A stretch of 64,000 nucleotides of DNA from Candidatus Brocadia sinica JPN1 (GTDB lineage Bacteria; Planctomycetota; Brocadiia; Brocadiales; Brocadiaceae), in assembly GCF_000949635.1 (NCBI RefSeq), contig NZ_BAFN01000001.1, positions 2,469,673 through 2,533,672 of the forward strand, written 5' to 3'. The translations under genes were made by a program, and so were the position numbers. The notes beneath the pieces were generated by a model. The model worked only from the letters and a program-made list of their open reading frames with translations. It was not told the DNA's origin and searched no databases. Shown here piece by piece: positions 8,251-16,168 of the stretch. Every line of letters starts with the position of its first letter. Positions within the stretch are counted from its first letter, which is position 1.

Positions 8251-8311
8251 CTCCTCCTGTATCCCCCGCTGGTGGAAGATTTGTTCCCCTTTGGAGGGGG
8301 TGGGGGGAGGA
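8251..8311. repeat. GC-rich palindromic repeat, second copy inside methyltransferase pseudogene
   Basis: Blocks CTCCTCC, ATCCCCCGCTGG, TTCCCCTTTGGAGGGGG and TGGGGGGAGG. On the minus strand it reads in frame as a Pro/Gly-rich insert. It seems to be the longer form of the repeat, with two hairpin units. Confidence 0.6.
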
Positions 8312-9697
8312 CTCGAATTCTTCGAACGATTTTGCCACTGGCGTTGGAACGGCTTCAACCGTGAAGGGGCCGGTTACCCGTAATCGTTTGCTGTCTATAA
8401 ACGGCTGGTCATATAATGTTTCCTGTGCGGGTGGCTCGTTGTTGGCAATGCTTTTGAGGGTAATGTGCGGAACGGTCTTGTATTTAAAACCGCTGCCAAC
8501 GCCTTCATTGGGATGCGCCAGTTCGTAGTAATTAAAACTTGCAGTCAATAAGCGCTGTTTGGCAAGGGTAATGGCAACCCTTGAGGTATCACAGGTGATC
8601 CATCGTCTACCCCAATTTTCAGCCACATAAGCCGTTGTGCCACTGCCGCAGGTAATGTCCAGGACAAGATCACCTGGGTCAGTGGACATGAGAAGGCAGC
8701 GTTGAATTACTTTTGTGTTTGTTTCAACTACATACTTAATTCCAACAGGAGCAGATGTATCTGCCCAAAGAGATGTAATAGGTGTGATTGAATAATCGCT
8801 AAGTTTTAAAACATAATTTATTGTTTCACCATCTTCATAAGGCTCTATTCTTTTTGCTTTAATCAATCTTTCAAATCCCTGTTCATCGGTTTTCCAACTT
8901 TTTCCTTTCGGTGGTAAATATTCCTTGCCTTTAATTTTAACTGGGAAAACCCTATTTGCATCGTAACCTATAGGATGCATTGCTACATATCATAAAATGT
9001 CAACGCCCTTAGGTAAAAGTTTGTGATTGTTGATTTCGTCAATGTTTATTTTGATTCTCTTTCCTTCTTTAGTTTCATAATAATTCCAATGACTATTTCC
9101 CTCAACATTTGTTTCTCCAAACAATTGACGATACTTTAATTTGTCTTTACTCATTGAATAGTAAATTATGAAATCACAAACTTCCTCTAAATATTTTGTA
9201 CCTAAAGGTATTGTTTCCTTTCTGAATTTTATAAGCGACACAAAATTTTCACTCCCAAAAACCTCCGACATCAATTCCCTCACGTGATGCACATTCTCAT
9301 CGCTGATCTGCACAAACACACTGCCGCTTTCGTGCAGAAGTTCTCTTGCAAGCAGGAGTCGGTCACGCAAATAGGCGAGGTAGCTGTGGATGCCCAGTTC
9401 CCATGTATCTCTAAAGGCTTTTATCATTTCCGGCTCGGCGGTCAGGTCTTTGTCTTTGCCGTCTTTCACATCCCGCTTGTTTACAAAGGGCTGGAAGTTG
9501 CTGCCGTATTTAATGCCATAGGGCGGATCGAAATAGACCATCTGCACCTTGCCACCCATGCCTTCTTTTTCTAACAAAGAATTTATCACGAGCAGGCTAT
9601 CGCCCGTAATCAGGCGATTGCTCCAGCCTTCCTTGTGTTTGTAAAATTCAATGGCTTCCCGCAGGGGTTTCTTGTGCTCTTCAAACAAACTCAGTTG

Positions 9698-9728
9698 CCT
9701 CCACCCCCTGCCCCCGCCAGCGGGGGAC
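9698..9728. repeat. GC-rich palindromic repeat, third copy inside methyltransferase pseudogene
   Basis: Core CCCCCGCCAGCGGGGG with an upstream CCTCCACCCCC. On the minus strand it reads in frame as SPAGGGRGW, between a conserved Mod N-terminal region (VHERIDPKRI) and QLSLFEEHKKP. Confidence 0.6.
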
Positions 9729-10243
9729 ATTTTTACGGTTTCAATTATTCGCTTCGGATCAATGCGTTCGTGCACATGCAGGCTTACGGTGGGCACTTCA
9801 AAGTTGGTATGTTCTGCCTTGCCCGCCCATTGCAGTTGCGGGTCAAGATGGGGGTCGTATTGGTATTTTTTCTTCTTTTGCCCGCCATTATCGGCGTGTG
9901 CATCCACCAGGCCCACGGGTGGATATTGAGCCTTTCTTTATCTTTGTGTTCGTATTGTTCGATAGGTTTCGAATTTGATCCTGTATTCTTTTTTCTTGTC
10001 ATAGATTTCCCGGAGATTACTGTTTCGTATTCTTCAGATTGGTCTGTACTGCATAAAATTCAATGTGCTATGGAAGAACATGTGAAATAAACAACAAGAG
10101 TAAGGGGGCAAGTTAAGGGGAAAATGCGTCGTAAAGTATTGATAAGTCATAAGTCAGATCGAAATCGACTTATGACCTAAAGTTTTTTTATCACGTATTT
10201 TTTTCACAAAATAATGCCGTGCTGTGCAGAGCGGCAGGCACCG

Positions 10244-11539
10244 TCAACTTACGAGTGCGAGTATTTCTTTCATGGCAATCGGCTCAGCAAAAAAATTGTC
10301 AGCGCCATTTATCAAAAAATCACACCGTTCCTGAAGGTTTTTAGAAGCTACAGCGGTCACGATGTTGGGAAATTTCTTTTTTATGTCCATAAGGAATCGA
10401 CATCCATCTAAACCCCCAACCTCAGTATCCACAAGGATAAAATCAATTTTATATCTCTTCAAAGCAGCAGTTGCGTGCCCTGTGGAATTAACAAAAAACA
10501 ATCTTAAGCCCTTTCCTTTGGATACATTACAGAGAAGTTTCTTAAAAATCTCATTCCCGCTCACTACCAATACATTCTGGTTGGCCTGTTGCCTCTTTCT
10601 GAGGTGACTGCCGAACATACTTTTGTATAATAATTTTTTCTGTACCGACTCAATGATAATATTCAATTCCCTGTCACTGAAATTTTTTGTCAGGTAATCG
10701 CTTACCCCGAAAGACAAAATATGCATCCAATCTTCAATAGTTTCTATTTCAACAATTGATCCCATATCAGGAAACTCATCCCGAATGTCTTTTAATAACT
10801 CAAATTCATTAATCCTCACGGTGTCTAAGTCCGAGACAACAATATCACATTTGTTCTTTCGCAATAATGCAATAGCCTGTTGCTTTTTGTTGGCCTCATA
10901 AACAATGTATCCCTGTCTTTGCAACAAGTCCTCCAGATATTTGGATCGTGCCTCTTTCATGGACACAATTACTATCTTTACGTCACCCTTCGCGGCCAAT
11001 TGCTTGTTTATGAGGGTATACTTCTCCCTCTCTTTAATTAACTCGATGACTCTCTCACTTTCAACAGATTGAGCGCCAATCTCATATTTAACACCCGTAG
11101 ATGTCAGGGACTCAAATACCCTCCTTACTTCAACATAAATTTTCTTCTGAGGATTTTTATAAAGCTGTCCCGAAGTCTTTATCGATGACAGATAAAATTT
11201 TATTGTTAAAATATCGCCTGGCGTTAAGGGCCTGTCGATAACAAATCGAATCCCGTGTTTGGAAATATCCTTTATACGAATCGGTATCTCCGGAAATATT
11301 TCAGACACCCCTCTTTCCATAACGGAACAAACCCCTTCGATCTCTATATCAAATCGCTTTTCGGCGCGGCGATCATCAATATTGATATTCTTCTCAGGTG
11401 GAAATATTATAATCGGTTCTGTCTTTGACTCCTGTAGCACCTCCAATGTCTGAATTAATTCCGAGATAAAACTCTGTGCTGTTTTAAGTTCATCAACTGA
11501 CAATTCTAAAAGGGGTTCCTTCCAGGGTTCGTTGTACAT
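10244..11539 (-). CDS. PilZ domain protein with two degenerate receiver domains
   Basis: A 431-residue cytosolic signalling protein. The PilZ domain (about residues 57-165) has the c-di-GMP-binding pattern RRAEKRF followed by DISKHGIRF. Two receiver-like domains follow (about 185-305 and 318-431). Both keep an aspartate after beta-3 (VVSDLD and ILVDTE). The acidic pair at the end of beta-1 that holds Mg2+ is replaced by SM and SG, and the second also lacks the conserved lysine (FFAEP instead of a YxxKP-like motif). Phosphorylation is therefore doubtful and the receivers may act as protein-binding modules. The output may be motility, secretion or surface control through c-di-GMP. The ATG at 11539 has no clear SD. 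It is 21 bases downstream of yqeY and may be the last gene of that operon. A diguanylate cyclase is coded at 18-20 kb. Confidence 0.85.
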   Translation of the reverse strand: MYNEPWKEPLLELSVDELKTAQSFISELIQTLEVLQESKTEPIIIFPPEKNINIDDRRAEKRFDIEIEGVCSVMERGVSEIFPEIPIRIKDISKHGIRFVIDRPLTPGDILTIKFYLSSIKTSGQLYKNPQKKIYVEVRRVFESLTSTGVKYEIGAQSVESERVIELIKEREKYTLINKQLAAKGDVKIVIVSMKEARSKYLEDLLQRQGYIVYEANKKQQAIALLRKNKCDIVVSDLDTVRINEFELLKDIRDEFPDMGSIVEIETIEDWMHILSFGVSDYLTKNFSDRELNIIIESVQKKLLYKSMFGSHLRKRQQANQNVLVVSGNEIFKKLLCNVSKGKGLRLFFVNSTGHATAALKRYKIDFILVDTEVGGLDGCRFLMDIKKKFPNIVTAVASKNLQERCDFLINGADNFFAEPIAMKEILALVS

Positions 11540-11560
11540 GGCATTTTATGAATAATTTCA

Positions 11561-12001
11561 TCAACCTTTCAGATTCTCTTTTAAGTACATTTGTACCTTT
11601 TTCCCATCTACTGAACTGCCATATTTGCTCATAATCAGCTTCATTGCAGCACCTATCTCTTTCGCAGTAAATTTATTCGTTTCAATGACTTCATTGACAA
11701 TTTTTTTAATTTCATCATCTGGCAATTGTTTTGGCAAGTATTCCTCAACAATTGCAATCTCTCCATCCAACTCCTTTACTTTATCCGGCAGATGGAGTTT
11801 TTCATATTCTTCGCGGGTCTTCTTGAGTTTCTTATAATACCCGCGAACGACCTCAACATAGTCGATCTGGTCCTTTGGTTTACCGGATGTATCTGCAATC
11901 TTGATATCGGCAAGCACCATACGCAGCACCGATGTCCGTAATTTATCTTGTGCCTTCATAGCACATTTTAATTCTTCCGTTACCCGTTCTTTTACATTCA
12001 T
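11561..12001 (-). CDS. yqeY: GatB/YqeY domain protein
   Basis: A 146-residue cytosolic protein matching the YqeY family, related to the C-terminal helical domain of the amidotransferase subunit GatB. Family hallmarks are seen: KERVTEELKCAMKAQDKLRTSVLRM at the start, IAIVEEYLPKQL in the middle and IGAAMKLIMSKYGSSVDGK near the end. The molecular role is not firmly established; binding to tRNA or to an amidotransferase-like partner is presumed from homology. The ATG at 12001 has AGGA eight bases upstream. It follows the zinc-ribbon membrane protein gene with a 3-base gap, so the two are almost certainly cotranscribed. Confidence 0.93.
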   Translation of the reverse strand: MNVKERVTEELKCAMKAQDKLRTSVLRMVLADIKIADTSGKPKDQIDYVEVVRGYYKKLKKTREEYEKLHLPDKVKELDGEIAIVEEYLPKQLPDDEIKKIVNEVIETNKFTAKEIGAAMKLIMSKYGSSVDGKKVQMYLKENLKG

Positions 12002-12004
12002 GGC

Positions 12005-12289
12005 TTATTCCTCTTTAAATGAATACCCGCCCACTTTGTGCCCGCAATTAGGGCAATATAAAGGCGTACCCTCGTAATATTTCCCGCAGTACTTACACGG
12101 TGTTAAGATTTCTACCTGCTTGGTTTGCCTTGTCCTCATAATCAAATATATCGGTAAAAAGACAATCATCAGCAAAAAAACACCCATCATCCAGCCGGTG
12201 GCTGCAAGTGTCTTGTAACCTCTTTTTTTTGCATCCGTGTACACCCAAACGGCTACTCCCGCCGCAATAAGTAATCCGATAAATCGCAT
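12005..12289 (-). CDS. Small membrane protein with C-terminal zinc ribbon
   Basis: A 94-residue protein with two hydrophobic spans (residues 1-18 and 33-50 approximately) followed by a Cys4 zinc ribbon (CKYCGKYYEGTPLYCPNCG). The ATG at 12289 has AAAGGA seven bases upstream. The layout, membrane anchor plus cytosolic zinc ribbon, is common among small uncharacterised planctomycete and firmicute proteins. It is the first gene of a short minus-strand unit with yqeY and possibly the PilZ protein. No function can be assigned. Confidence 0.75.
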   Translation of the reverse strand: MRFIGLLIAAGVAVWVYTDAKKRGYKTLAATGWMMGVFLLMIVFLPIYLIMRTRQTKQVEILTPCKYCGKYYEGTPLYCPNCGHKVGGYSFKEE

Positions 12290-12490
12290 ACATGTATCCT
12301 TTCGAAATTTTTTGTGAAATATAACACATAAGATTTATCCAGTCAAACAATTATCTCAAAAACGTTTGTCTCTGAATGACAAGGAAACCTGAAAAAATTA
12401 CTCTTGAAAGAATCGTCTCTTTTAGTAAAATAGCAACACTGATTTTTTGCTTTCAGTAATAATTTTGTTGTCCTTTATGGAGAATATTGA

Positions 12491-12682
12491 ATGAAATATA
12501 TATACACGGCGCCGGACTGTCCAAAATGTGAGTCTTTAAAGAAGAAATACAGGGCTGAAGGAATACAGTTTGTTGAAAGAAATGCAGACCGGATAAAGCA
12601 GCCAGAGGACGGAATCGACCAGGAAGCTTTAGTCCTGGCTTCAATGCAAAATATGGAACTACCCGTTGAGGTTAATATCTAA
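12491..12682 (+). CDS. Small glutaredoxin-like protein with CPKC motif
   Basis: A 63-residue protein of thioredoxin-like type. It opens with a beta strand (MKYIYTA) followed by the redox motif CPKC at about residues 10-13, then a helix and the short strand QFVERNA, as in NrdH/glutaredoxin-like proteins. It is shorter than normal glutaredoxins (about 75-85 residues) and the final TVPxVFI-like strand is reduced to ELPVEVNI. The ATG has GGAG nine bases upstream. It is a single gene convergent with the ABC transporter operon. A role in thiol-disulfide exchange is likely; the partner is unknown. Confidence 0.7.
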   Translation: MKYIYTAPDCPKCESLKKKYRAEGIQFVERNADRIKQPEDGIDQEALVLASMQNMELPVEVNI

Positions 12683-12716
12683 TTGAGGTATCGATGCTAA
12701 ACCTTTCTTTACACCT

Positions 12717-12754
12717 CGGCTCCGCCCAGTATAACTGCATTCTGAGCAGAGCCG
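12717..12754. terminator. Probable hairpin terminator between convergent genes
   Basis: CGGCTC(C)GC pairs with GC(A)GAGCCG across an AT-rich loop, flanked by CTTT on one side and AAAG on the other. It lies between the stops of the glutaredoxin-like gene and the ABC permease gene. Confidence 0.45.
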
Positions 12755-12765
12755 AAAGATTTAAC

Positions 12766-13524
12766 TTATGACTTAACCAATCCCCAACGTTCACGGATGC
12801 GCCTTTCCACCTTCATGAAAAACAGCCGGTCGACCAGGATACCGATCATAATAATTACCAGCATTACGGCAATGACCTGACTCATGTCATTTAATTCTCT
12901 TCCAATCATCAAAAGGTGTCCCAATCCCAGGCATACGATTAATAATTCACCAGCCATTAACGAACGCCAGGCAAAAGACCAACCCTGCTTCATCCCTATA
13001 AGGATATTCGGGAGGGCGGCCGGAATAATTACCTCAAGATACAGTTTCCATCTTCTTGCACCCATAGTCTTTGCAGCACGAATATAAAGCGGAGGCACAT
13101 TTTTAACCCCGGAATCCGTCCCGGTAGCAATAGAAAGCACCGCACCCATAAAAACCAAAAATATAATCGCCCTATCGTTCAAACCAAACCAAAGCAGGGA
13201 GAGGGGTAACCAACAAATGGTCGGCAATGTTTGCAGACCGGAAATCAAAGAACCGAGTGTCTCTTCAAAAATTCGGAATCTGCCGATAAGTAATCCTACA
13301 AGAACACCGATACCAATAGAAATTCCGTAACCAATGGCGATTCTTTTCATACTTATTGCTACTCCAATCAGAAGGCTTTGATCATGGAATCCCCGAGCCA
13401 ATGTCTTACATACGGAAACAGGAGAAGGAAGGATATATTCTGGCCATATCCCCCACAAAAATAATAGTTCCCAAAGGCCTATAAGGAGAAGAAAGAATAT
13501 CACCCTTTTCAGTATACTATACAT
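12766..13524 (-). CDS. ABC transporter permease, SsuC/TauC/NrtB type
   Basis: Inner-membrane subunit of a sulfonate/nitrate/taurine-type importer. The 252-residue protein has about six membrane spans and the binding-protein-dependent permease EAA-like loop (AKTMGARRWKLYLEVIIPAALP, residues about 148-169) that contacts the ATPase. The start at 13524 has GGAGGG eight to nine bases upstream, inside the last codons of the ATPase gene, so the two are translationally coupled. It is the last gene of the unit Rrf2 regulator, binding protein, ATPase, permease. The substrate cannot be read from this subunit. Confidence 0.9.
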   Translation of the reverse strand: MYSILKRVIFFLLLIGLWELLFLWGIWPEYILPSPVSVCKTLARGFHDQSLLIGVAISMKRIAIGYGISIGIGVLVGLLIGRFRIFEETLGSLISGLQTLPTICWLPLSLLWFGLNDRAIIFLVFMGAVLSIATGTDSGVKNVPPLYIRAAKTMGARRWKLYLEVIIPAALPNILIGMKQGWSFAWRSLMAGELLIVCLGLGHLLMIGRELNDMSQVIAVMLVIIMIGILVDRLFFMKVERRIRERWGLVKS

Positions 13525-13527
13525 TTC

Positions 13528-14472
13528 TCAAATCCCTCCGCCAATATCTGTCTTTGCAGGCGCTTCCGTTGTGCATTTTATATCACACTCAATACACGAA
13601 TCTGTATCCATCTCATGTTTCACCACCTTATCAATTTCGGCTTTTAGTTCTTTCATGATCTTCGTGGAATATTCTGCCACGTTTACATCGTTGTCATCCC
13701 GTGGCCGTGGTAAATCAACAAAAAACTCTTTCTTGATTCTTCCAGGAGAAGTAGAAAGGATAAAGATACGATCCGCCAAACATACCGCCTCACGGATATT
13801 ATGCGTAACAAACAGGATCGTCTTCTTCGTCTTCATCCATATATTCTGCAATTCGAAGTGGAGTATCCATCTCGTCTGCGCATCCAATGCAGAAAAGGGC
13901 TCATCCATTAAAAGCATCTCCGGATTCATCGCCAGCGCCCTTGCTATTGCTACTCGTTGTTTCATACCGCCGGACAGTTCATGTACATGAGCATTCTGAA
14001 ATTTTGTCAAATGCACCATCTTGAGATATTCAAGGGCAATATTCCTGCGCTCCTTACCATTTATACCTTTTAGTTTTAAACCGAATTCAACATTTTTTAC
14101 CACATTGAGCCAGGGGAAAAGGGCTGCTTCCTGAAATATTACAACCCGATCCGGCCCGGCGCAATTAACTCTGCGACCATTGGCCCATACTTCCCCCGAA
14201 TCAGCCTTTTCAAGGCCTGCAACGATATTCATAAGCGTGGTTTTTCCACATCCGGAAGGCCCAACAAGGCAGACAAATTCCCCTTGTTTAATTTCCAGAT
14301 TTATATCTTCCAATACATACACACTTCCATTTTTTGATTGAAACGATTTAGACACATGCCGAATGCATAAATCTGATCTTACAACATTATTCACTTGAGA
14401 TGTTGCCAGTTCGCTATCAACTTTTTCATGATCCAATTCTATCAAATTCTCAATTCCTACGCTTTCCGACAT
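13528..14472 (-). CDS. ABC transporter ATPase, SsuB/TauB/NrtD type, with Cys-rich tail
   Basis: Energises the adjacent importer. Of 314 residues, about 35 form an N-terminal extension and about 40 a C-terminal extension around a standard ATPase core: Walker A GPSGCGKTT, Q-loop FQEAALFPWL (the ALFPWL form is typical of the nitrate/sulfonate family), signature LSGGMKQR, Walker B LLMDEP and the switch histidine in VTHNI. The tail carries CIECDIKC, a compact cysteine cluster that is not part of the family and could bind a metal or cluster. The start at 14472 has GGAGGTGG seven bases upstream. It lies 26 bases downstream of the binding-protein gene. Confidence 0.92.
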   Translation of the reverse strand: MSESVGIENLIELDHEKVDSELATSQVNNVVRSDLCIRHVSKSFQSKNGSVYVLEDINLEIKQGEFVCLVGPSGCGKTTLMNIVAGLEKADSGEVWANGRRVNCAGPDRVVIFQEAALFPWLNVVKNVEFGLKLKGINGKERRNIALEYLKMVHLTKFQNAHVHELSGGMKQRVAIARALAMNPEMLLMDEPFSALDAQTRWILHFELQNIWMKTKKTILFVTHNIREAVCLADRIFILSTSPGRIKKEFFVDLPRPRDDNDVNVAEYSTKIMKELKAEIDKVVKHEMDTDSCIECDIKCTTEAPAKTDIGGGI

Positions 14473-14498
14473 TGTTTACCACCTCCAAATAGCCTCAA

Positions 14499-15545
14499 TT
14501 ATTTATTATTCACTTTTACCAGGGGCAATGATCTCTCTTTGAGCACCTCGTTGAGTAACCTCAAGTCAACCAACCCGGACAAATCGGGCATTTGATTTCC
14601 CAAAAACTTTGCATGATATGCCATTTCTGCATAAGAGAACAGTGACGGGATGATAGGATCGTAGGTAGCCTCCAGTCGTGAGAATGCATCATCAATAACT
14701 TCTTTTGGGAGGGACACACCCGAAAGAGCCTTAATCTGGTTACAAACATTCCTCTTTGCCTTTTTTGGGTGTTGATTGATCCAACGGGTTATTTTGACAT
14801 GAGCTGCCAACCACCGTTTGACCAAATCAGGGTGTTTTTCCAAAAAATTCGTTCCAACAATCATGAGCGCAGAACTAAACCGACCGTCTTTCCATAAAGT
14901 TTTTTCATCAAGAAAAACCTCGCCACCCGCCTCTTTAATGAGCCTTGTTCCCCACGGTTCCGGCACCCAGGCGCCATCGATTTGTTTTCGCATAAAAAGA
15001 TTTAAAATATCAGGATTGCGTAACGGGAGGATATCGACTGTTCCGCCTTTTTCTCTTGGTTTCAGGCCACAATTTCTGATATATCCCCGAAGGGCAATAT
15101 CCTGTGTGTTCCCGAGCTGAGGCGTTGCGATCCTCTTCCCGGAAAGATCAGCAGCTTTTTTTACCCTGGAATCAGGCCTTACTATAAACAACGACCCACC
15201 ACTTGCCACACCCGCAATTACCCTTAACGCTTTTCCACCTGACCGCACATATCCGTTGATAACAGGACTCGGGCCGACATATGCAATGTCTATATCCCCA
15301 GAAAATACCGCCTCGATAATAGAAGGACCCGCATTAAACAGAGTTGACTTTATCTTGATCTGAGGTCCCAGATATGCCGCAAAGGTACCATCGGCCATCC
15401 CAATAACAGCCTGCGCATGGGTGATATTTGGAAAATATCCTACCCGAACAGAGGTATCCGTAATCTTCCGTGAACAGGCATTACCGGTAACAATGAAAAA
15501 AAACAAGAGCAACAAACTAACCCGGATTCTCAAAATAGTAACCAT
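14499..15545 (-). CDS. Sulfonate/nitrate-type ABC transporter substrate-binding protein
   Basis: A 348-residue periplasmic binding protein of the SsuA/NrtA/NMT1-like class. A hydrophobic signal (residues about 8-22) ends in TGNAC, a weak lipobox, so it may be a lipoprotein. Family motifs include RVGYFPNITHAQAVIG, DIAYVGPSPVINGY and DGAWVPEPWGTRL. The substrate is probably an organic sulfonate, sulfate ester or related oxyanion; this comes from the family and from the Rrf2 neighbour, not from recognisable ligand residues. It is 69 bases downstream of the Rrf2 regulator gene and leads the three transporter genes. Confidence 0.88.
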   Translation of the reverse strand: MVTILRIRVSLLLLFFFIVTGNACSRKITDTSVRVGYFPNITHAQAVIGMADGTFAAYLGPQIKIKSTLFNAGPSIIEAVFSGDIDIAYVGPSPVINGYVRSGGKALRVIAGVASGGSLFIVRPDSRVKKAADLSGKRIATPQLGNTQDIALRGYIRNCGLKPREKGGTVDILPLRNPDILNLFMRKQIDGAWVPEPWGTRLIKEAGGEVFLDEKTLWKDGRFSSALMIVGTNFLEKHPDLVKRWLAAHVKITRWINQHPKKAKRNVCNQIKALSGVSLPKEVIDDAFSRLEATYDPIIPSLFSYAEMAYHAKFLGNQMPDLSGLVDLRLLNEVLKERSLPLVKVNNK

Positions 15546-15614
15546 ATTTCTGAGGTCTTAACAAAGTACAACAAATTCTACCGTCTTAATAGATATTTAA
15601 CCAAAAAAAATTTA

Positions 15615-16073
15615 TTATATTGAATACGTTAACACGTCATTCGTTCTTTTTTCCAGTGACTCCTTAACACGCTTACACATATCGGCGAAAGTCATTGTAT
15701 CCAGCACATCTGCAATTGCGTTCCGAATGTCCATCATCACACCTCGTATGACACAGGTTACTTCTTCTGAACATGGCTTGTAAGATATTTTACTCACACA
15801 GTCCACCGGTGCAATAGCGCCATCAAGCGCACGGATCACTTCCCCTAATGTAATCAAATCAGGCGACCTTGCCAGTTCATAACCGCCTTTAAGACCTATC
15901 TTGCTATTGAGTATGCCTACTTTTCTGAGGGTAAGAAGAATATTTTCTAAAAATTTTTGCGGAATCTTCTCTTTTGCAGAAATTTCCTTGATCTGTACAG
16001 CGCCATTTTTATAATTCATGGAAAGATAGATCATCGCCCGTAAGGCATAATCACTTTTTTTAGATAGTTTCAT
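15615..16073 (-). CDS. Rrf2-family transcriptional regulator with Fe-S-type cysteines
   Basis: A 152-residue dimeric winged-helix repressor or activator. The N-terminal DNA-binding domain (KLSKKSDYALRAMIYLSMN and LRKVGILNSKIGLKGGYELA) is typical of Rrf2. Three cysteines spaced C-x8-C-x5-C (residues about 92-107) sit where IscR, NsrR and RsrR hold a [2Fe-2S] or [4Fe-4S] cluster, so an iron-sulfur sensor is likely. As the first gene of the transporter unit it probably regulates that unit in response to sulfur, iron or nitrosative state. Its ATG is the normal family start. AT-rich DNA with runs of A and T upstream (16080-16165) should hold the promoter. Confidence 0.9.
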   Translation of the reverse strand: MKLSKKSDYALRAMIYLSMNYKNGAVQIKEISAKEKIPQKFLENILLTLRKVGILNSKIGLKGGYELARSPDLITLGEVIRALDGAIAPVDCVSKISYKPCSEEVTCVIRGVMMDIRNAIADVLDTMTFADMCKRVKESLEKRTNDVLTYSI

Positions 16074-16168
16074 AAATCTTGTCCATCCACAATAACAATA
16101 TATATAGAAGTTGTAGACATTTTAACAAAACAAAAAAGAATGTCAACTACTTTTTTACACCTGTTTTC

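Larger units (their letters stand above)
7940..10002 (-). pseudogene. Broken beta-class adenine DNA methyltransferase (type III Mod-like)
   Basis: Would methylate adenine in a specific DNA site. The start is ATG 10002 (MTRKKNTGSNSKPIEQYEHK). A one-base loss near 9921-9927 shifts RLNI(H)P to the PPVGLVDAH frame, which runs to 8990. There an in-frame TGA (8990-8992) separates it from the rest, which continues in the same frame to 7940. Motif IV DPPYG is in the first part and motif I DITCGSGTT in the second; this order with the recognition region between them is the beta class of type III Mod subunits. The last 12 or so residues (ARPSQFEGCISR) come from the MITE arm, so the natural C-terminus is also lost. 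Three GC-rich palindromes lie in frame and encode Gly/Pro/Ser-rich inserts (SPAGGGRGW, NLPPAGDTGG, SPSGGGKGEE). No Res helicase partner is present. Confidence 0.88.

Noticed and set aside
9635-10090. 151-codon plus-strand frame opposite the methyltransferase
   Set aside because: Shadow of the minus-strand pseudogene, which has recognisable Mod motifs.
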